Shown: positions 16,298-25,473 of the stretch, in pieces
How the letters are laid out: each line of letters opens with the position of its first letter
Numbering within the stretch: position 1 is the stretch's first letter
NCBI RefSeq assembly: GCF_003002815.1
Contig: NZ_PVTF01000001.1
Span: 620,001-684,000 of the forward strand
From: Umezawaea tangerina
GTDB lineage: Bacteria; Actinomycetota; Actinomycetes; Mycobacteriales; Pseudonocardiaceae
Direction of reading: 5' to 3'
Length of the DNA stretch: 64,000 nt
The notes under the pieces: model-generated
Database searches by the model: none
What the model was told of the DNA's origin: nothing
The model's input: the letters and a program-made list of their open reading frames with translations, nothing else
Position numbers and translations under genes: made by a program

Positions 16298-17731
16298 TCA
16301 GGTGGTCGCGAGGCGGCTGGAGGCGATGCGCTCTGCCGCGGCGCGCAGGCACACCCGTGAACCGCCGTGGGTGTTCACGCGGGCGACTGTGCCCAGGTCA
16401 GGCCCCGGCACGCCGGTTTCGACATGCACGAGGTCCAGACCAATATTAACCAGCCCGGTGACCAGATCGCGAGCCCAGAGGTGCCGGTGGGCCTCCCGTG
16501 TCACCACGATCACGGTCCGCCCGTCGGCCTGCCGGGCGACCTCCTCGGGCGTCACCGAGTCCGTGGCCAGCACGGACGTGCCCTCGACCAGCTCGGTCAG
16601 GTACGGGCCGAGACCCCACGGGACGGCGCCGACGGCCTCCGAGGGGGCGACGACCAGGTCCAGCACGAGCGGTGGACCGGTAATGACCAGCGCGCCGGTC
16701 ACCTCCAGGGCCCTGCGCGCCGCCTGGAGGCCGATCTCGGCGTCGTGACCGGTGACCGCGGCGGGAGGCGTGCCGAGCGCGGCCGTGCGCTCCGCCGCCT
16801 CCTCCAGGCGCTCCCGCGACAGCTCGCCGGACTCGACGGCCGCCACGATGCTGTCGATCAGCCGCTGCAGCCCGTCGTCGTCCAGCGGCTCACCGCCCAG
16901 GCACAGCGCGTCGACGCCCGCGGCCAGCGCGCGCACCGAGCCCTGCGCCAGGTCGCCGCCGACGGCCTTCATGTCCAGCCCGTCGGTGATGACCGCGCCG
17001 GTGAAGCCCAGCTCGTCGCGCAGCACGGCCACGGCCTTCGGGTTGAGCGTCGCGGGCGCGTCGCCCCACTCCGGGACGACCAGGTGCCCGGTCATGACCG
17101 ACCGCACGCCCGCCGCGACGGCCGCGCGGAACGGCACCAGCTCCACGGCGTTCAGCTCGGACACGGTCCGCGGCAGCACCGGCAGCTCGTGGTGCGAGTC
17201 GGCCGTGGACGCGCCGTGGCCGGGGAAGTGCTTCGCGCACGCCGCCACGCCGACGGCCTGCTGGCCCTCGACGAACGCGGCCACGTGCTCGCCCGCCACG
17301 ACCGGGTCCGAGCCGAACGCCCGGACGCCGATGATCGGGTCGTCCAGCGTGAGCACCAGGTCCGCCGACGGCGCCAGGTTGAGCGACACCCCGCAGGCCG
17401 CCAACCGGGCGCCGATCGAGGCCGCCACGGCCCGCGTCAGCGCCACGTCGCCGGTGGCGCCCAGCGCGTGGTTGCCCGGCACCTCCGACCCGCGCCCGGC
17501 GTCGAGCCGGGTGACGTCGCCGCCCTCCTCGTCGATGCCGATCACCACGTCGCCGCGGGCGCCGCGCAGCTGCGCGTTCAACGCGGTGACCTGGTCGTCG
17601 TCCACGACGTTGCGGCCGAACAGCACGACGCCGCCCAGCCCGTCGGTCACGCGCTTGAGCAACCAGTCCGGGGCGGTGGTCCCGTGGAAGCCCGGTAGCA
17701 GTACGGCGGCCGCGAGCCGGTGCAGCGACAT
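16298..17731 (-). CDS. Glycoside hydrolase family 3 beta-N-acetylhexosaminidase (NagZ-like)
   Basis: A 477-residue GH3 enzyme. The NagZ signature loop KHFPGHGASTADSH spans residues 167-180, with the Asp/His pair used as general acid in this family, and the nucleophile Asp250 lies in VITDGLDMKAV. It carries an extra C-terminal domain (about 350-477). There is no signal peptide, so it acts in the cytosol on imported GlcNAc oligosaccharides or recycled muropeptides. It lies 5 bases after the MalG-type permease, so it probably cleaves what the adjacent ABC system imports, feeding the kinases and NagA. Confidence 0.9.
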   Translation of the reverse strand: MSLHRLAAAVLLPGFHGTTAPDWLLKRVTDGLGGVVLFGRNVVDDDQVTALNAQLRGARGDVVIGIDEEGGDVTRLDAGRGSEVPGNHALGATGDVALTRAVAASIGARLAACGVSLNLAPSADLVLTLDDPIIGVRAFGSDPVVAGEHVAAFVEGQQAVGVAACAKHFPGHGASTADSHHELPVLPRTVSELNAVELVPFRAAVAAGVRSVMTGHLVVPEWGDAPATLNPKAVAVLRDELGFTGAVITDGLDMKAVGGDLAQGSVRALAAGVDALCLGGEPLDDDGLQRLIDSIVAAVESGELSRERLEEAAERTAALGTPPAAVTGHDAEIGLQAARRALEVTGALVITGPPLVLDLVVAPSEAVGAVPWGLGPYLTELVEGTSVLATDSVTPEEVARQADGRTVIVVTREAHRHLWARDLVTGLVNIGLDLVHVETGVPGPDLGTVARVNTHGGSRVCLRAAAERIASSRLATT

Positions 17732-17736
17732 GCGCT

Positions 17737-18558
17737 CTATCCCTTCACGGCACCGGCTGTCACGCCGGTGACCATCTTCCGCTGGACGATGAGGAAGAAC
17801 ACGAGCACGGGCACGGTGAACAGGGCCGACGCGGCCATCGCGCCGCCCCAGTCGGTGCCGAACGCGGACTGGAAGCCGCTCAGCCACACGGGCAGGGTCT
17901 CCTTGTCCTCGGCGCGCACCATGACCTTGGCGAACAGGAACTCGTTCCACGCCGTGATGAACGCGAACACCGAGGTGGCGACCAGGCCGGGGCCGAGCAG
18001 CGGCAGCGTGACGCGCCGGAACGCGCCCCACCGGCCGCAGCCGTCGACCATGGCGGCCTCCTCGAGCTCGATCGGGATGCCGTTGACGAACCCGCGCAGG
18101 GTCCACGCGCAGAACGGCAGCGTCACCGCGAAGTAGATGAGGATCAGCGACGACAGCTGCTGGTACAGGCCGAGGTCGCGCATCATCAGGAACATCGGGA
18201 TCAGCAGCGCCTCGAACGGCGCCATCTGCGCCACCAGCATCAGCATCACGAAGCCCTTGCGGCCCCGGAAGCGCATGCGGGACATGGCGAGCGCGGCGAG
18301 CAGGCCGATCACCAGCGCCGCCACCACGGCGGACAGCGAGACCAGCAGGCTGTTGCCCAGCGACTGGAGGAAGCCCGGCTTCGTCCACGCGGTGACGAAG
18401 TTGCCGCTGGTCACCGAGGACGGGATCAGGTCGAACGAGCTGGACAGCAGGTCCTTCTTCGGCTTGAGCGCCGTGGTGACCATCCAGTACGTGGGGAAGG
18501 CGAAGAACGCGGCGACGAGCACCGCGACGACGTTCGCCGACACCTTCTTCGCGTTCAC
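17737..18558 (-). CDS. Carbohydrate ABC permease (MalG/NgcG-like)
   Basis: A 273-residue permease with six hydrophobic segments. The EAA loop reads ELEEAAMVDGCGRWGAFRR and the C-terminus MVTGVTAGAVKG is typical of the CUT1 family. The GTG start at 18558 overlaps the preceding permease stop (GTGA) and follows GGAGGGC by five bases. It forms the importer pore with the protein of 18555-19544. Gene order and dre control resemble the DasABC/NgcEFG chitobiose-GlcNAc importers of Streptomyces (established for those systems, inferred here). Confidence 0.92.
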   Translation of the reverse strand: MNAKKVSANVVAVLVAAFFAFPTYWMVTTALKPKKDLLSSSFDLIPSSVTSGNFVTAWTKPGFLQSLGNSLLVSLSAVVAALVIGLLAALAMSRMRFRGRKGFVMLMLVAQMAPFEALLIPMFLMMRDLGLYQQLSSLILIYFAVTLPFCAWTLRGFVNGIPIELEEAAMVDGCGRWGAFRRVTLPLLGPGLVATSVFAFITAWNEFLFAKVMVRAEDKETLPVWLSGFQSAFGTDWGGAMAASALFTVPVLVFFLIVQRKMVTGVTAGAVKG

Positions 18559-19544
18559 AGCTTGCCCTCCTGGGTCTGCAGCAGCTTGCGCAGGTAGGAC
18601 ACCGTGAGCAGGGTCAGGATCACGACCATGAGCACGCTGACCGCCGCGGCCACGCCGAAGTGGCTCTGCGAGATGCCCTCCAGGTACTGCAGGACCGGCA
18701 GCGTCGTGGAACCGCCGCTCGGCCCGCCCTCCTTGAACACCCAGATCTGGGTGAAGACCTTGAAGTCCCACAGCAGCGACAGGAACGTCACCATCATCAG
18801 CAGGGGCTTGAGCTCGGGCCAGGTGACCGCCCGGAACGTCTGCCACGCCGTCGCGCCGTCGATGCCCGCGGCCTCGTAGAGGTCGGCGGGCACGCCGATC
18901 ACGCCCGCGTACAGCGAGAACGCCAGGAACGGGATGGCCTGCCAGACGATCAGCAGCCCGATCACCGAGAGCGTCGCCGTCCCGGTGGAGAACCACGAGT
19001 GCCCGGCGTAGTCGAAGCCGAGCTTCACCAGGATCTTGTTCAGGATCCCGTACTGCTGGTCGAAGATCCACTGGTAGACCGTGGTCGACGCGATGATCGG
19101 CATCGCCCACGCCAGCAGCATGCAGACCTGCAGCAGGATCCGGACCGGTGTGCTGAGCTGGCGCATCAGCAGCGCGATCACCAGGCCCACGACCACGGAG
19201 GTCGCGACCACGACGGCGGTGAAGACGACCGTGCGGAGGGTGATCTCCCAGAAGCGCGGGTCGGACAGCACCTTGGCGTAGTTGTCCAGGCCGACCCACA
19301 CGACCTGGCCCCGGACGAGCTCGCCGAGGTCGAGCTTGCGGAAACTGGTCACCACCACCGAGACGACCGGGAACCCGATCAACCACAGGATGCCGATCAC
19401 GGCGGGGGCCAGCAGCAGGTACGGCAGCAACCGGTCGAAGGTGCTGCCCCGGCGGCGCCTCGCGCCGCCCGCAACGGCACGCCGCGGTGCCGGCGAGGAG
19501 GTCCTCACCGGCACCGCGGCGTCGGTCGTCTCAACGGCCGTCAT
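18555..19544 (-). CDS. Carbohydrate ABC permease (MalF/NgcF-like)
   Basis: A 329-residue membrane protein with an Arg-rich N-terminus (residues 20-35) and six or more transmembrane segments. The EAA loop around DLYEAAGIDGATAWQTFR is clear. It follows the binding protein by 9 bases and is translationally coupled to the second permease. No ATPase is encoded nearby. The sequence WDFKVFTQIWVFKEGGP is also shared with the permease at 58431 (WDFKVFTQIYVMTSGGG), suggesting the two importers handle related sugars. Confidence 0.92.
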   Translation of the reverse strand: MTAVETTDAAVPVRTSSPAPRRAVAGGARRRRGSTFDRLLPYLLLAPAVIGILWLIGFPVVSVVVTSFRKLDLGELVRGQVVWVGLDNYAKVLSDPRFWEITLRTVVFTAVVVATSVVVGLVIALLMRQLSTPVRILLQVCMLLAWAMPIIASTTVYQWIFDQQYGILNKILVKLGFDYAGHSWFSTGTATLSVIGLLIVWQAIPFLAFSLYAGVIGVPADLYEAAGIDGATAWQTFRAVTWPELKPLLMMVTFLSLLWDFKVFTQIWVFKEGGPSGGSTTLPVLQYLEGISQSHFGVAAAVSVLMVVILTLLTVSYLRKLLQTQEGKL

Positions 19545-19553
19545 CGGGGATCG

Positions 19554-20840
19554 TCAGCCGCCGAGCAACGCGGTCAGCGCCGTGTTGGCATCGCCGGTGG
19601 CCTGGTCCAGGCTCTTCGCGCCGGTCAGGTACGCGGTGAGCATGTCCTTCAGCGGGTTCTGGCCCGCCTCGACCGCGGCCCACTTCGGCGTGGCCGGGGT
19701 GACCTTGCCGTTGGCGGAGGAGGCGGCGAGCGCCTTGCCGACCGGGTTGGACGCCAGGGAGGCGGTGTCCTTCGAGGTGCCGGGCACGGTGCCCGCGGCG
19801 CCGAGCTGGTCCTGGTACTTCTTGCCGCTGAGCAGCTTCAGGTAGCTCTTGGCCAGGTCGACGTTCTTGCTGCCCGCCGGGATGGCCAGGTTCGAGCCGC
19901 CGAGGAACACGGGGGCCGACTTGCCCGCGGTCTTGGACGGGATCGGGAACGCGGAGGTCTTCTTCTCCAGGTCCGGGTTGGCCTTGACGGCGCCGCCCAG
20001 CTCCCACGGCAGACCGATCATCATCGCCACGTTGCCCGTGCCGAAGACCTCCATCTGCTGCGGCTTGGCCTCGTCGGTGTCCTTCGGGGCCTTGGTGCCC
20101 GAGGCGTCGACGAGCTTCTTGTAGAAGTCCACGCCCGCCTTGGCCTGGGCGGAGTCGAGCGAGCCGACGAACTTGTCGCCGTCCTTCTTCGCGACGTCGC
20201 CGCCCTGGTCCCAGATGAACGAGAGCAGGGTGTACCAGGACTGGCCCGGCAGGTAGAGCGCCTGGAAGTCGGGGTTGGCCGCGTTGGCCGTCTTCAGCTT
20301 CTCGATCGCGGCCAGCCACTCGTCGTTCGACGTGGGGGGCGCGGTGATCCCGGCGGCCTCGAAGAGGTCCGTCCGGTAGATGACGGTGCGGTTGGACGCG
20401 TAGAACGGCAGGCCGTACTGCTTGTCCTCCCAGGTCAGGGAGTCCTTGAGGCCGCCGAGCCACTCGCCGCCGTTGAGGTTGGAGGCGTCACCGGTCAGGT
20501 CGAGCAGCGTGCCCTCCGACGCGAACTTCGGCGTCTGGGTGTTGCCGAGCTCGATCACGTCGGGCGGGGTGTCGCTGGTCAGCGCGGTGGTCAGCTTCTC
20601 CTGGATGCCGCCCCACTTCTGGACCTCGTACTTGACCGTGACGTCCTTGTTCGAGTCCTGGAACTCCTTGTTCAAGGCGTCGGTCAGGGTCGTCGGCGCG
20701 GAACCGTCCATCAACCACACGGTCAGCGTCTTCGGACCGCTTGAGCCCGCGGTCCCGGTGTTGCTCGCGCTCGTGCCACAGCCGGCCACGGCCACCGCCA
20801 GTGCGGCGGCACCAACGGCAAGTCCTCTCAAGCCCTTCAC
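19554..20840 (-). CDS. Sugar-binding lipoprotein of DasR-controlled ABC importer (DasA/NgcE-like)
   Basis: A 428-residue solute-binding protein. The signal peptide ends in a lipobox AVAGC with Cys at about residue 21, followed by a Ser/Thr/Gly linker and a two-lobed binding fold beginning LTVWLMDGSAPTTL. The GTG start at 20840 has AAAGG eight bases upstream. Its promoter carries a dre element over the predicted transcription start, so it is a DasR target and most likely binds chitobiose, GlcNAc or a close relative. It is the first gene of the operon that continues with two permeases, the GH3 hexosaminidase and the SIS protein. Confidence 0.9.
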   Translation of the reverse strand: MKGLRGLAVGAAALAVAVAGCGTSASNTGTAGSSGPKTLTVWLMDGSAPTTLTDALNKEFQDSNKDVTVKYEVQKWGGIQEKLTTALTSDTPPDVIELGNTQTPKFASEGTLLDLTGDASNLNGGEWLGGLKDSLTWEDKQYGLPFYASNRTVIYRTDLFEAAGITAPPTSNDEWLAAIEKLKTANAANPDFQALYLPGQSWYTLLSFIWDQGGDVAKKDGDKFVGSLDSAQAKAGVDFYKKLVDASGTKAPKDTDEAKPQQMEVFGTGNVAMMIGLPWELGGAVKANPDLEKKTSAFPIPSKTAGKSAPVFLGGSNLAIPAGSKNVDLAKSYLKLLSGKKYQDQLGAAGTVPGTSKDTASLASNPVGKALAASSANGKVTPATPKWAAVEAGQNPLKDMLTAYLTGAKSLDQATGDANTALTALLGG

Positions 20841-20888
20841 GTATGCGCCCTTTCAACAAGCCCGGTCCAGAGCGACCGGGGTCAGCCA

Positions 20889-20904
20889 AGTGGTGTAGAC
20901 CAAT
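20889..20904. promoter_or_regulatory. DasR responsive element (dre) of the ABC-nagZ-SIS operon
   Basis: AGTGGTGTAGACCAAT matches the DasR consensus AGTGGTCTAGACCACT at 14 of 16 positions. It lies directly downstream of the predicted promoter and about 50 bases before the GTG start, and faces dasR itself on the other side. Confidence 0.85.
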
Positions 20905-20911
20905 GCGGCCT

Positions 20912-20940
20912 AGAGTGTGCCGCGCCACAGGCTCTGTCAA
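20912..20940 (-). promoter_or_regulatory. Promoter of the DasR-controlled ABC operon
   Basis: On the minus strand a consensus TTGACA (20940-20935) is followed after 17 bases by CACTCT (20917-20912). The -35 is perfect and the -10 weak; the dre lies just downstream. Confidence 0.5.
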
Positions 20941-21069
20941 GGACGTTGCCGAGACGTTGCAAAGTCATCCGACGAATTTCCTATGGGTTGTCGGGGGTTC
21001 GAACGCACGATCCGGCGCGGACAAGGCATCCTGTGGGTGGAGCCGCGATGCAGTACGAGGAGGAAGGCC

Positions 21070-21828
21070 ATGCTGGAGACGACGCCTGGAGCAGGCGTGG
21101 ACGCCAGGTCTCGTGCGCAACGCGAGCCGAAGTACTGGGGACTCAAGCGGCACCTGCTGGACCTGTTGCGCGCGCTGCCGCCGGGGTCCCCCATCCCGAC
21201 CGAACGGTCGCTGGCCGCGGACTTCGACGTGTCGAGGACCACGGTCAGGCAAGCGCTCGCCGAGCTGACCGTCGAAGGACGGCTGCTCAGGGTGCAGGGC
21301 AAGGGCACGTTCGCGGCGGAGCCGAAGGTCGCGCAGCGCCTGCAGCTGTCTTCGTACACAGAGGACATGCGGGCGCAGGGCCGCAAGCCGTCGTCACGCC
21401 TCATCGAGGCGTCCGAGCTGCCCGCCGAGGCCGAGCTGGCCAGGTTCCTGGGCGTCCGCGCGGGCGCCAAGGTGCTCAGGCTGCACCGGCTGCGGTTGGC
21501 CGACGACGAGCCGATGGCCATCGAGACGACCCACCTCGCGCTGGGCCGCTTCCGCGGTCTGCGCCGCTACCTCGCACCGGGGACCTCGCTCTACCAGGTG
21601 CTCCGGGAGCGGTTCGGCGTCGAGATGGGCCACGCCGAGGAGACCATCGAGACGGCGCTGGCCAGCCCCGAGGAGGCCGAGCTCCTCGGAGCGGACATCG
21701 GCCTGCCGATGCTGCTGCTGTCGAGGCACTCGTTCGACACCGAGGGCAACCCCGTGGAGTGGGTGCGGAGCGTGTACCGGGGGGACCGGTACAAGTTCGT
21801 GGCCACGCTCAACCGCCCGGCCGGATGA
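21070..21828 (+). CDS. dasR: GntR/HutC-family regulator DasR
   Basis: A 252-residue regulator. A winged helix at about residues 20-90 ([23 protein letters not shown], then [11 protein letters not shown]) is joined to a UTRA effector domain (about 105-245; [22 protein letters not shown]). Length and sequence match DasR of Streptomyces, whose effectors are glucosamine-6-phosphate and GlcNAc-6-phosphate. Three dre sites in this window (13949, 20889, 56371) match the known DasR box, which supports the assignment. The ATG at 21070 has GGAAGG just upstream; earlier in-frame starts would add about 50 atypical residues. It is divergent from its target operon and ends in a strong terminator. Confidence 0.92.
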   Translation: MLETTPGAGVDARSRAQREPKYWGLKRHLLDLLRALPPGSPIPTERSLAADFDVSRTTVRQALAELTVEGRLLRVQGKGTFAAEPKVAQRLQLSSYTEDMRAQGRKPSSRLIEASELPAEAELARFLGVRAGAKVLRLHRLRLADDEPMAIETTHLALGRFRGLRRYLAPGTSLYQVLRERFGVEMGHAEETIETALASPEEAELLGADIGLPMLLLSRHSFDTEGNPVEWVRSVYRGDRYKFVATLNRPAG

Positions 21829-21835
21829 CCGGCGG

Positions 21836-21878
21836 AACCGCTGGTCCCGGCTGATCGGAACGGTCGGGACCAGCGGTT
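21836..21878 (+). terminator. Terminator after dasR
   Basis: A perfect 14-bp stem (AACCGCTGGTCCCG and its complement at 21865-21878) begins 8 bases after the dasR stop, with a 15-base loop. Confidence 0.8.
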
Positions 21879-22189
21879 CTGTCAACGTTGTCGTACCCGT
21901 CCGGTCGCGTCGGTCTCGGGGAGCCAGCCTATCGGGGGACCCCGCCGCCGCCCCGCGCGGCGATCGTGGCGTCTTCTCGCCGACCCGGTCCGGGGGCGCC
22001 GCCGCAACGTGCCTCGGCGGCAACTTGGCCCCTCACGGAAACGTCATGAAGTCCTCCGAGGCGTCCCATCGGGTGGATCGGGCGGTCTGACCCATCGGAT
22101 TTCCCTATGGCTGCTTCGCGCACCCGAACTTTTCCGATCAAGGTCGTGGTCGGGCCCGCCCCGTGCGTTGGGGTGACAATGGCGCGGTG
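21879..22189. other. Intergenic region upstream of MFS gene, no gene seen
   Basis: About 310 bases without a convincing ORF or RNA gene. It contains two ATCGG/CCCATC-type short repeats near 22065-22100 (CCCATCGGGTGGATC and GACCCATCGGATT) that might be regulatory for the downstream exporter. I see no clear promoter hexamers. Confidence 0.4.
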
Positions 22190-23677
22190 GTGACCACCGA
22201 GGTGATCGTCTGGGGCACTCCCAGGGCGAAGGCAGTGCTGGCGACGACGATCGTCGGGTCCGGCATGGCGATGTTGGACAGCACGATCGTGAACGTGGCC
22301 CTGCCCAGGATCGGCGAGGAGCTCGGGGCCTCGGTCGCCGGGCTCCAGTGGATCCTCGACGGGTACCTGCTGTCGCTGGCGGCGCTGATCCTGGTGGCCG
22401 GGTCGCTGGGCGACCGGTACGGGCGCAGGCGGATGTTCACCTTCGGCGTGCTGTGGTTCGGCGCCGCCTCGCTGCTCTGCGGCCTGGCGCCCACCACGGA
22501 GCTGCTGGTGGCCGCCCGGATCCTGCAGGGGGTCGGCGGCGCGCTGCTCACGCCGGGGTCGCTGGCGATCCTCCAGTCGACGTTCGCGCGGGAGGACCGG
22601 TCGCGGGCGATCGGGTCGTGGTCGGGGCTCGGCGGCATCGCGTCGGCGGTGGGGCCGCTGGCGGGCGGGCTGCTGGTGCAGGCCGGGTCGTGGCGGCTGG
22701 CGTTCCTGATCAACGTGCCGATCGCCGTGGTGTGCGTGTGGATGGCCCGGCGGTTCGTGCCCGAGTCGCGGGACGAGACGCTGACCGGGCACCCGAACAT
22801 CCTGAGCTCCGCGGTCGGCGCGGTGGGGCTCGCCGGGGTGACCGGCGCGCTGGTGGAGGCGCCCGCGCGGGGTCTCGACCCGCTCGTGGTCGGAGCGGGG
22901 GCCGTCGGCGTCGCCGGGCTGGTCGCGTTCGGCGTGCTCCAGGTCCGCGGCCACAAGCCGCTCGTGCCGCCCTCGCTCTTCGCCAACCGGACGTTCGTGC
23001 TGGCCAACGCGTTGACGTTCCTGATGTACGCGGCGCTGGGCGGGGTGCTGGTGCTGGTGATCCTGCAGCTGCAGACCTCGCTGCACTACTCGCCGACGGC
23101 GGCCGGGCTCGCCGGGCTGCCCATCACGGTGATCATGCTGGTGCTGTCGGCCAGGTCCGGGCGGCTGGCCCAGCGGGTCGGACCGCGGGTGCAGCTCGTC
23201 GTGGGGCCGCTGCTGGTGGGCACGGGGATGCTCCTGCTCCGCAACGCCGAACCCGGCGCGACCTACCTCACCGGGGTGCTGCCGGGGATCACCGTGTTCG
23301 GGCTCGGCCTGGCCACGGTCGTCGCCCCGGTCACCGCGACCGTGCTCGCCGCCGCCCCGGACCGCTACGCGGGGGTGGCGTCCGGCGTGAACAACGCCGT
23401 GGCCCGCACGGGCAGCCTCGTCGCGGTCGCCGCCCTGCCCGCCGTCGCCGGGCTCACCGGCAAGGGGTACGCCGACCCCGTCGTGATGACGGCGGGCTGG
23501 CAGAAGGCGCTGCTGGTGTGCGCGGCGGCGGCCGCGGTCGGCGGACTGCTCGCGCTCGGCACCGACAACGGGGTGCTGAACGAGGTGGCGCCGGAGGACC
23601 GGCCGCAGGGCCCGCCTGCCGACTGCCACTCGTGCGGCGTCGAGGGGCCGCCCACGCACGTCCGGCTGGCGCGCTAG
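22190..23677 (+). CDS. MFS transporter, DHA2 (EmrB/QacA) 14-helix drug exporter type
   Basis: A protein of about 495 residues with 13-14 hydrophobic segments. The DHA2 hallmark LDSTIVNVALP is in helix 1 and motif A (GSLGDRYGRRRMF) follows helix 2, so it is predicted to be a proton-coupled exporter of drugs or metabolites in the cytoplasmic membrane. Tandem GTG codons at 22187 and 22190, and another at 22163, leave the start uncertain; GGGGTGA lies about ten bases before 22187. The C-terminus (PADCHSCGVEGPP) is hydrophilic with two Cys. There is no adjacent TetR regulator, so its substrate is unknown. Confidence 0.9.
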   Translation: MTTEVIVWGTPRAKAVLATTIVGSGMAMLDSTIVNVALPRIGEELGASVAGLQWILDGYLLSLAALILVAGSLGDRYGRRRMFTFGVLWFGAASLLCGLAPTTELLVAARILQGVGGALLTPGSLAILQSTFAREDRSRAIGSWSGLGGIASAVGPLAGGLLVQAGSWRLAFLINVPIAVVCVWMARRFVPESRDETLTGHPNILSSAVGAVGLAGVTGALVEAPARGLDPLVVGAGAVGVAGLVAFGVLQVRGHKPLVPPSLFANRTFVLANALTFLMYAALGGVLVLVILQLQTSLHYSPTAAGLAGLPITVIMLVLSARSGRLAQRVGPRVQLVVGPLLVGTGMLLLRNAEPGATYLTGVLPGITVFGLGLATVVAPVTATVLAAAPDRYAGVASGVNNAVARTGSLVAVAALPAVAGLTGKGYADPVVMTAGWQKALLVCAAAAAVGGLLALGTDNGVLNEVAPEDRPQGPPADCHSCGVEGPPTHVRLAR

Positions 23678-24661
23678 CTACTCCGCCAGCAGCTCGGAGA
23701 GCAGTGCCGGGTCGAGGTTGCCGCCGGAGACGACGGCGACGGTCCTGCCCGGCGGCAGCTCGTCGCGGTGGTTGAGGTAGGCCGCGACGGTCACGGCACC
23801 GCTGGGCTCGGCGACCAGGCGCGAGTTGTGGACCAGCCAGGGGACGGCGGCGCGGATGTCGGCCTCGGACACCGCGACGATGCCGTCGACCAGTTCGCGC
23901 ATGTGGGCGAAGGTCAGCTCGGAGGGCTCGGCGCGCAGGCCGTCGGCGATCGTCCGGGCGCGCAGGGCGGGCGACCACGACGACGACCGCCTGCCCGCGC
24001 GCAGGCTCTCGGCGGCGTCGGCCGCCAGCGCCGGTTCCACGCCGATCACGCGCGCGTCCGGGCAGAGGGCCTTGATCGCGACGGCGACGCCGGAGATCAG
24101 GCCGCCGCCGCTGACCGGGACCAGCACGGTCCGCACGTCGGGCAGGTCCTCGGCGATCTCCAGGCCCACCGTGCCCTGGCCAGCGATGACGTCCACGTGG
24201 TCGAACGGCGGGATGAGGGTCGAGCCGCGCTGGTGGGAGAGGTAGCGGGCGCGGGACTCGCGCTCGGCCACCGGGACGGTGTGGACCTCGGCGCCGTGGC
24301 TTCGGGTGGCGTCGATCTTGACCCGCGGCGTGGTGTCGGGGACGACGATCACGGCGGGGACGCCGAACCGCTTGGCGGCGTAGGCGACGGCCTGGGCGTG
24401 GTTGCCGCTGGAGTACGCGACGACGCCGAGCACCCTGACCTCCTCGGGGAGGCGGGCCAGGGCGTGGAAGGCCCCGCGGATCTTGAAGGCGCCGACCGGC
24501 TGGAGGTTCTCCGGCTTGAGCCAGAGCGGGCGGTCGTCGTCGGCCCACGGGCACGGCAGCAACGGGGTTCGCAGCACGGCGGGGGCCACGAGGGCGGCTG
24601 CCGCGCGGATGTCGGAGATCGTGACCAGGCGCACCAGGAGATGATGCGTGGTGGTCCTCAC
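23678..24661 (-). CDS. Threonine/serine dehydratase (PLP-dependent, catabolic IlvA/TdcB-like)
   Basis: A 327-residue fold-type II PLP enzyme. The PLP lysine is in PVGAFKIRGAFHA (about residue 60) and the substrate-binding SSGNHAQ loop near residue 85. The glycine-rich phosphate-binding VSGGGLISG lies near residue 185, and the end matches AVVSGGNLDPALL. No ACT regulatory domain is present, so it resembles the short catabolic threonine dehydratases or serine racemase relatives. It converts L-threonine or L-serine to 2-oxobutyrate or pyruvate plus ammonia. The GTG at 24661 is the longest option; a GTG at 24634 is possible. It converges with the MFS gene (stop codons abut). Confidence 0.87.
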   Translation of the reverse strand: MRTTTHHLLVRLVTISDIRAAAALVAPAVLRTPLLPCPWADDDRPLWLKPENLQPVGAFKIRGAFHALARLPEEVRVLGVVAYSSGNHAQAVAYAAKRFGVPAVIVVPDTTPRVKIDATRSHGAEVHTVPVAERESRARYLSHQRGSTLIPPFDHVDVIAGQGTVGLEIAEDLPDVRTVLVPVSGGGLISGVAVAIKALCPDARVIGVEPALAADAAESLRAGRRSSSWSPALRARTIADGLRAEPSELTFAHMRELVDGIVAVSEADIRAAVPWLVHNSRLVAEPSGAVTVAAYLNHRDELPPGRTVAVVSGGNLDPALLSELLAE

Positions 24662-24735
24662 CTCCGACCAACCGACACGGCGGTCGACCCGTCCCCCTCT
24701 TGGACGAGCAGGAGACCGGCTACCAGTTGAGGATC

Positions 24736-25473
24736 ATGAGCGAGGAGCACGAGAAGAAGACCGGACTGGACCTCAAGCCCGCGCAGATCGCCGCGGGAGC
24801 GTTGGCCGCGGTGACCGCGGCCTTCCTGGGATCGAAGTTGAACGTCGCCGGGACGATCTCCGGCGCCGCCGTCGCGAGCGTCGTGAGCACGATCGGCGGA
24901 GCGCTGTACCAGCGCTCGATCGAGCGGACCCGCGAGTCGGTGCGCAGGGTCGGGAGCAAGGCGTGGGTGGTCCGCTCCGTCGAGGGCGTGACGCAGGTCG
25001 AGACGATCACCGGCACACCCCCTTCGGGAGTGGCGGAGAACACGGCCGAGACCGAAAAGGACACAGAGGACAAAACGGCGGAAATCCGGCGCTGGCCACG
25101 GATCGCGGCGGGCGCGGTGCTCGTGTTCGCGCTCGGCATGCTGGCCGTCACGGGCGTCGAGTGGGTCCGCGGCGAGCCGCTGTCGGGCGGTTCCGAGGGT
25201 ACGACGCTGGGCGCGGTCGTGGGCAAGCCGACCGAGCGCCGGGACCAGCCGCCGACCCCGTCCACATCGGACGCGCCGACCCCGACGACCGCGCCGTCGG
25301 TGACGTCCTCGGCGCCGCCCACGGGCACCTCATCGGGCGCTCCCGCGACGACGACCGAACCGACCGCGCCGAGCACGTCGACGGCGCCCTCCACGGGGTC
25401 GTCGTCGGCACCCGCGCAGCCGGGTTCGCAGACGCCCGCGCCCACCGCGACGGAGCCGTCGCCGGGTCTGTGA
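24736..25473 (+). CDS. Membrane-anchored protein with Thr/Ser/Pro-rich extracellular tail (unknown function)
   Basis: A 245-residue protein. The N-terminal segment has a hydrophobic Ala/Val-rich stretch (about residues 18-55), followed by a basic/acidic linker. One clear transmembrane helix comes next (IAAGAVLVFALGMLAVTGVEW, about 121-140), then a tail of about 90 residues made almost only of Thr, Ser, Pro and Ala. This tail is predicted to be outside the cell, spanning the wall. I recognise no domain. GAGG lies three bases before the ATG. It is divergent from the dehydratase gene. Confidence 0.75.
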   Translation: MSEEHEKKTGLDLKPAQIAAGALAAVTAAFLGSKLNVAGTISGAAVASVVSTIGGALYQRSIERTRESVRRVGSKAWVVRSVEGVTQVETITGTPPSGVAENTAETEKDTEDKTAEIRRWPRIAAGAVLVFALGMLAVTGVEWVRGEPLSGGSEGTTLGAVVGKPTERRDQPPTPSTSDAPTPTTAPSVTSSAPPTGTSSGAPATTTEPTAPSTSTAPSTGSSSAPAQPGSQTPAPTATEPSPGL

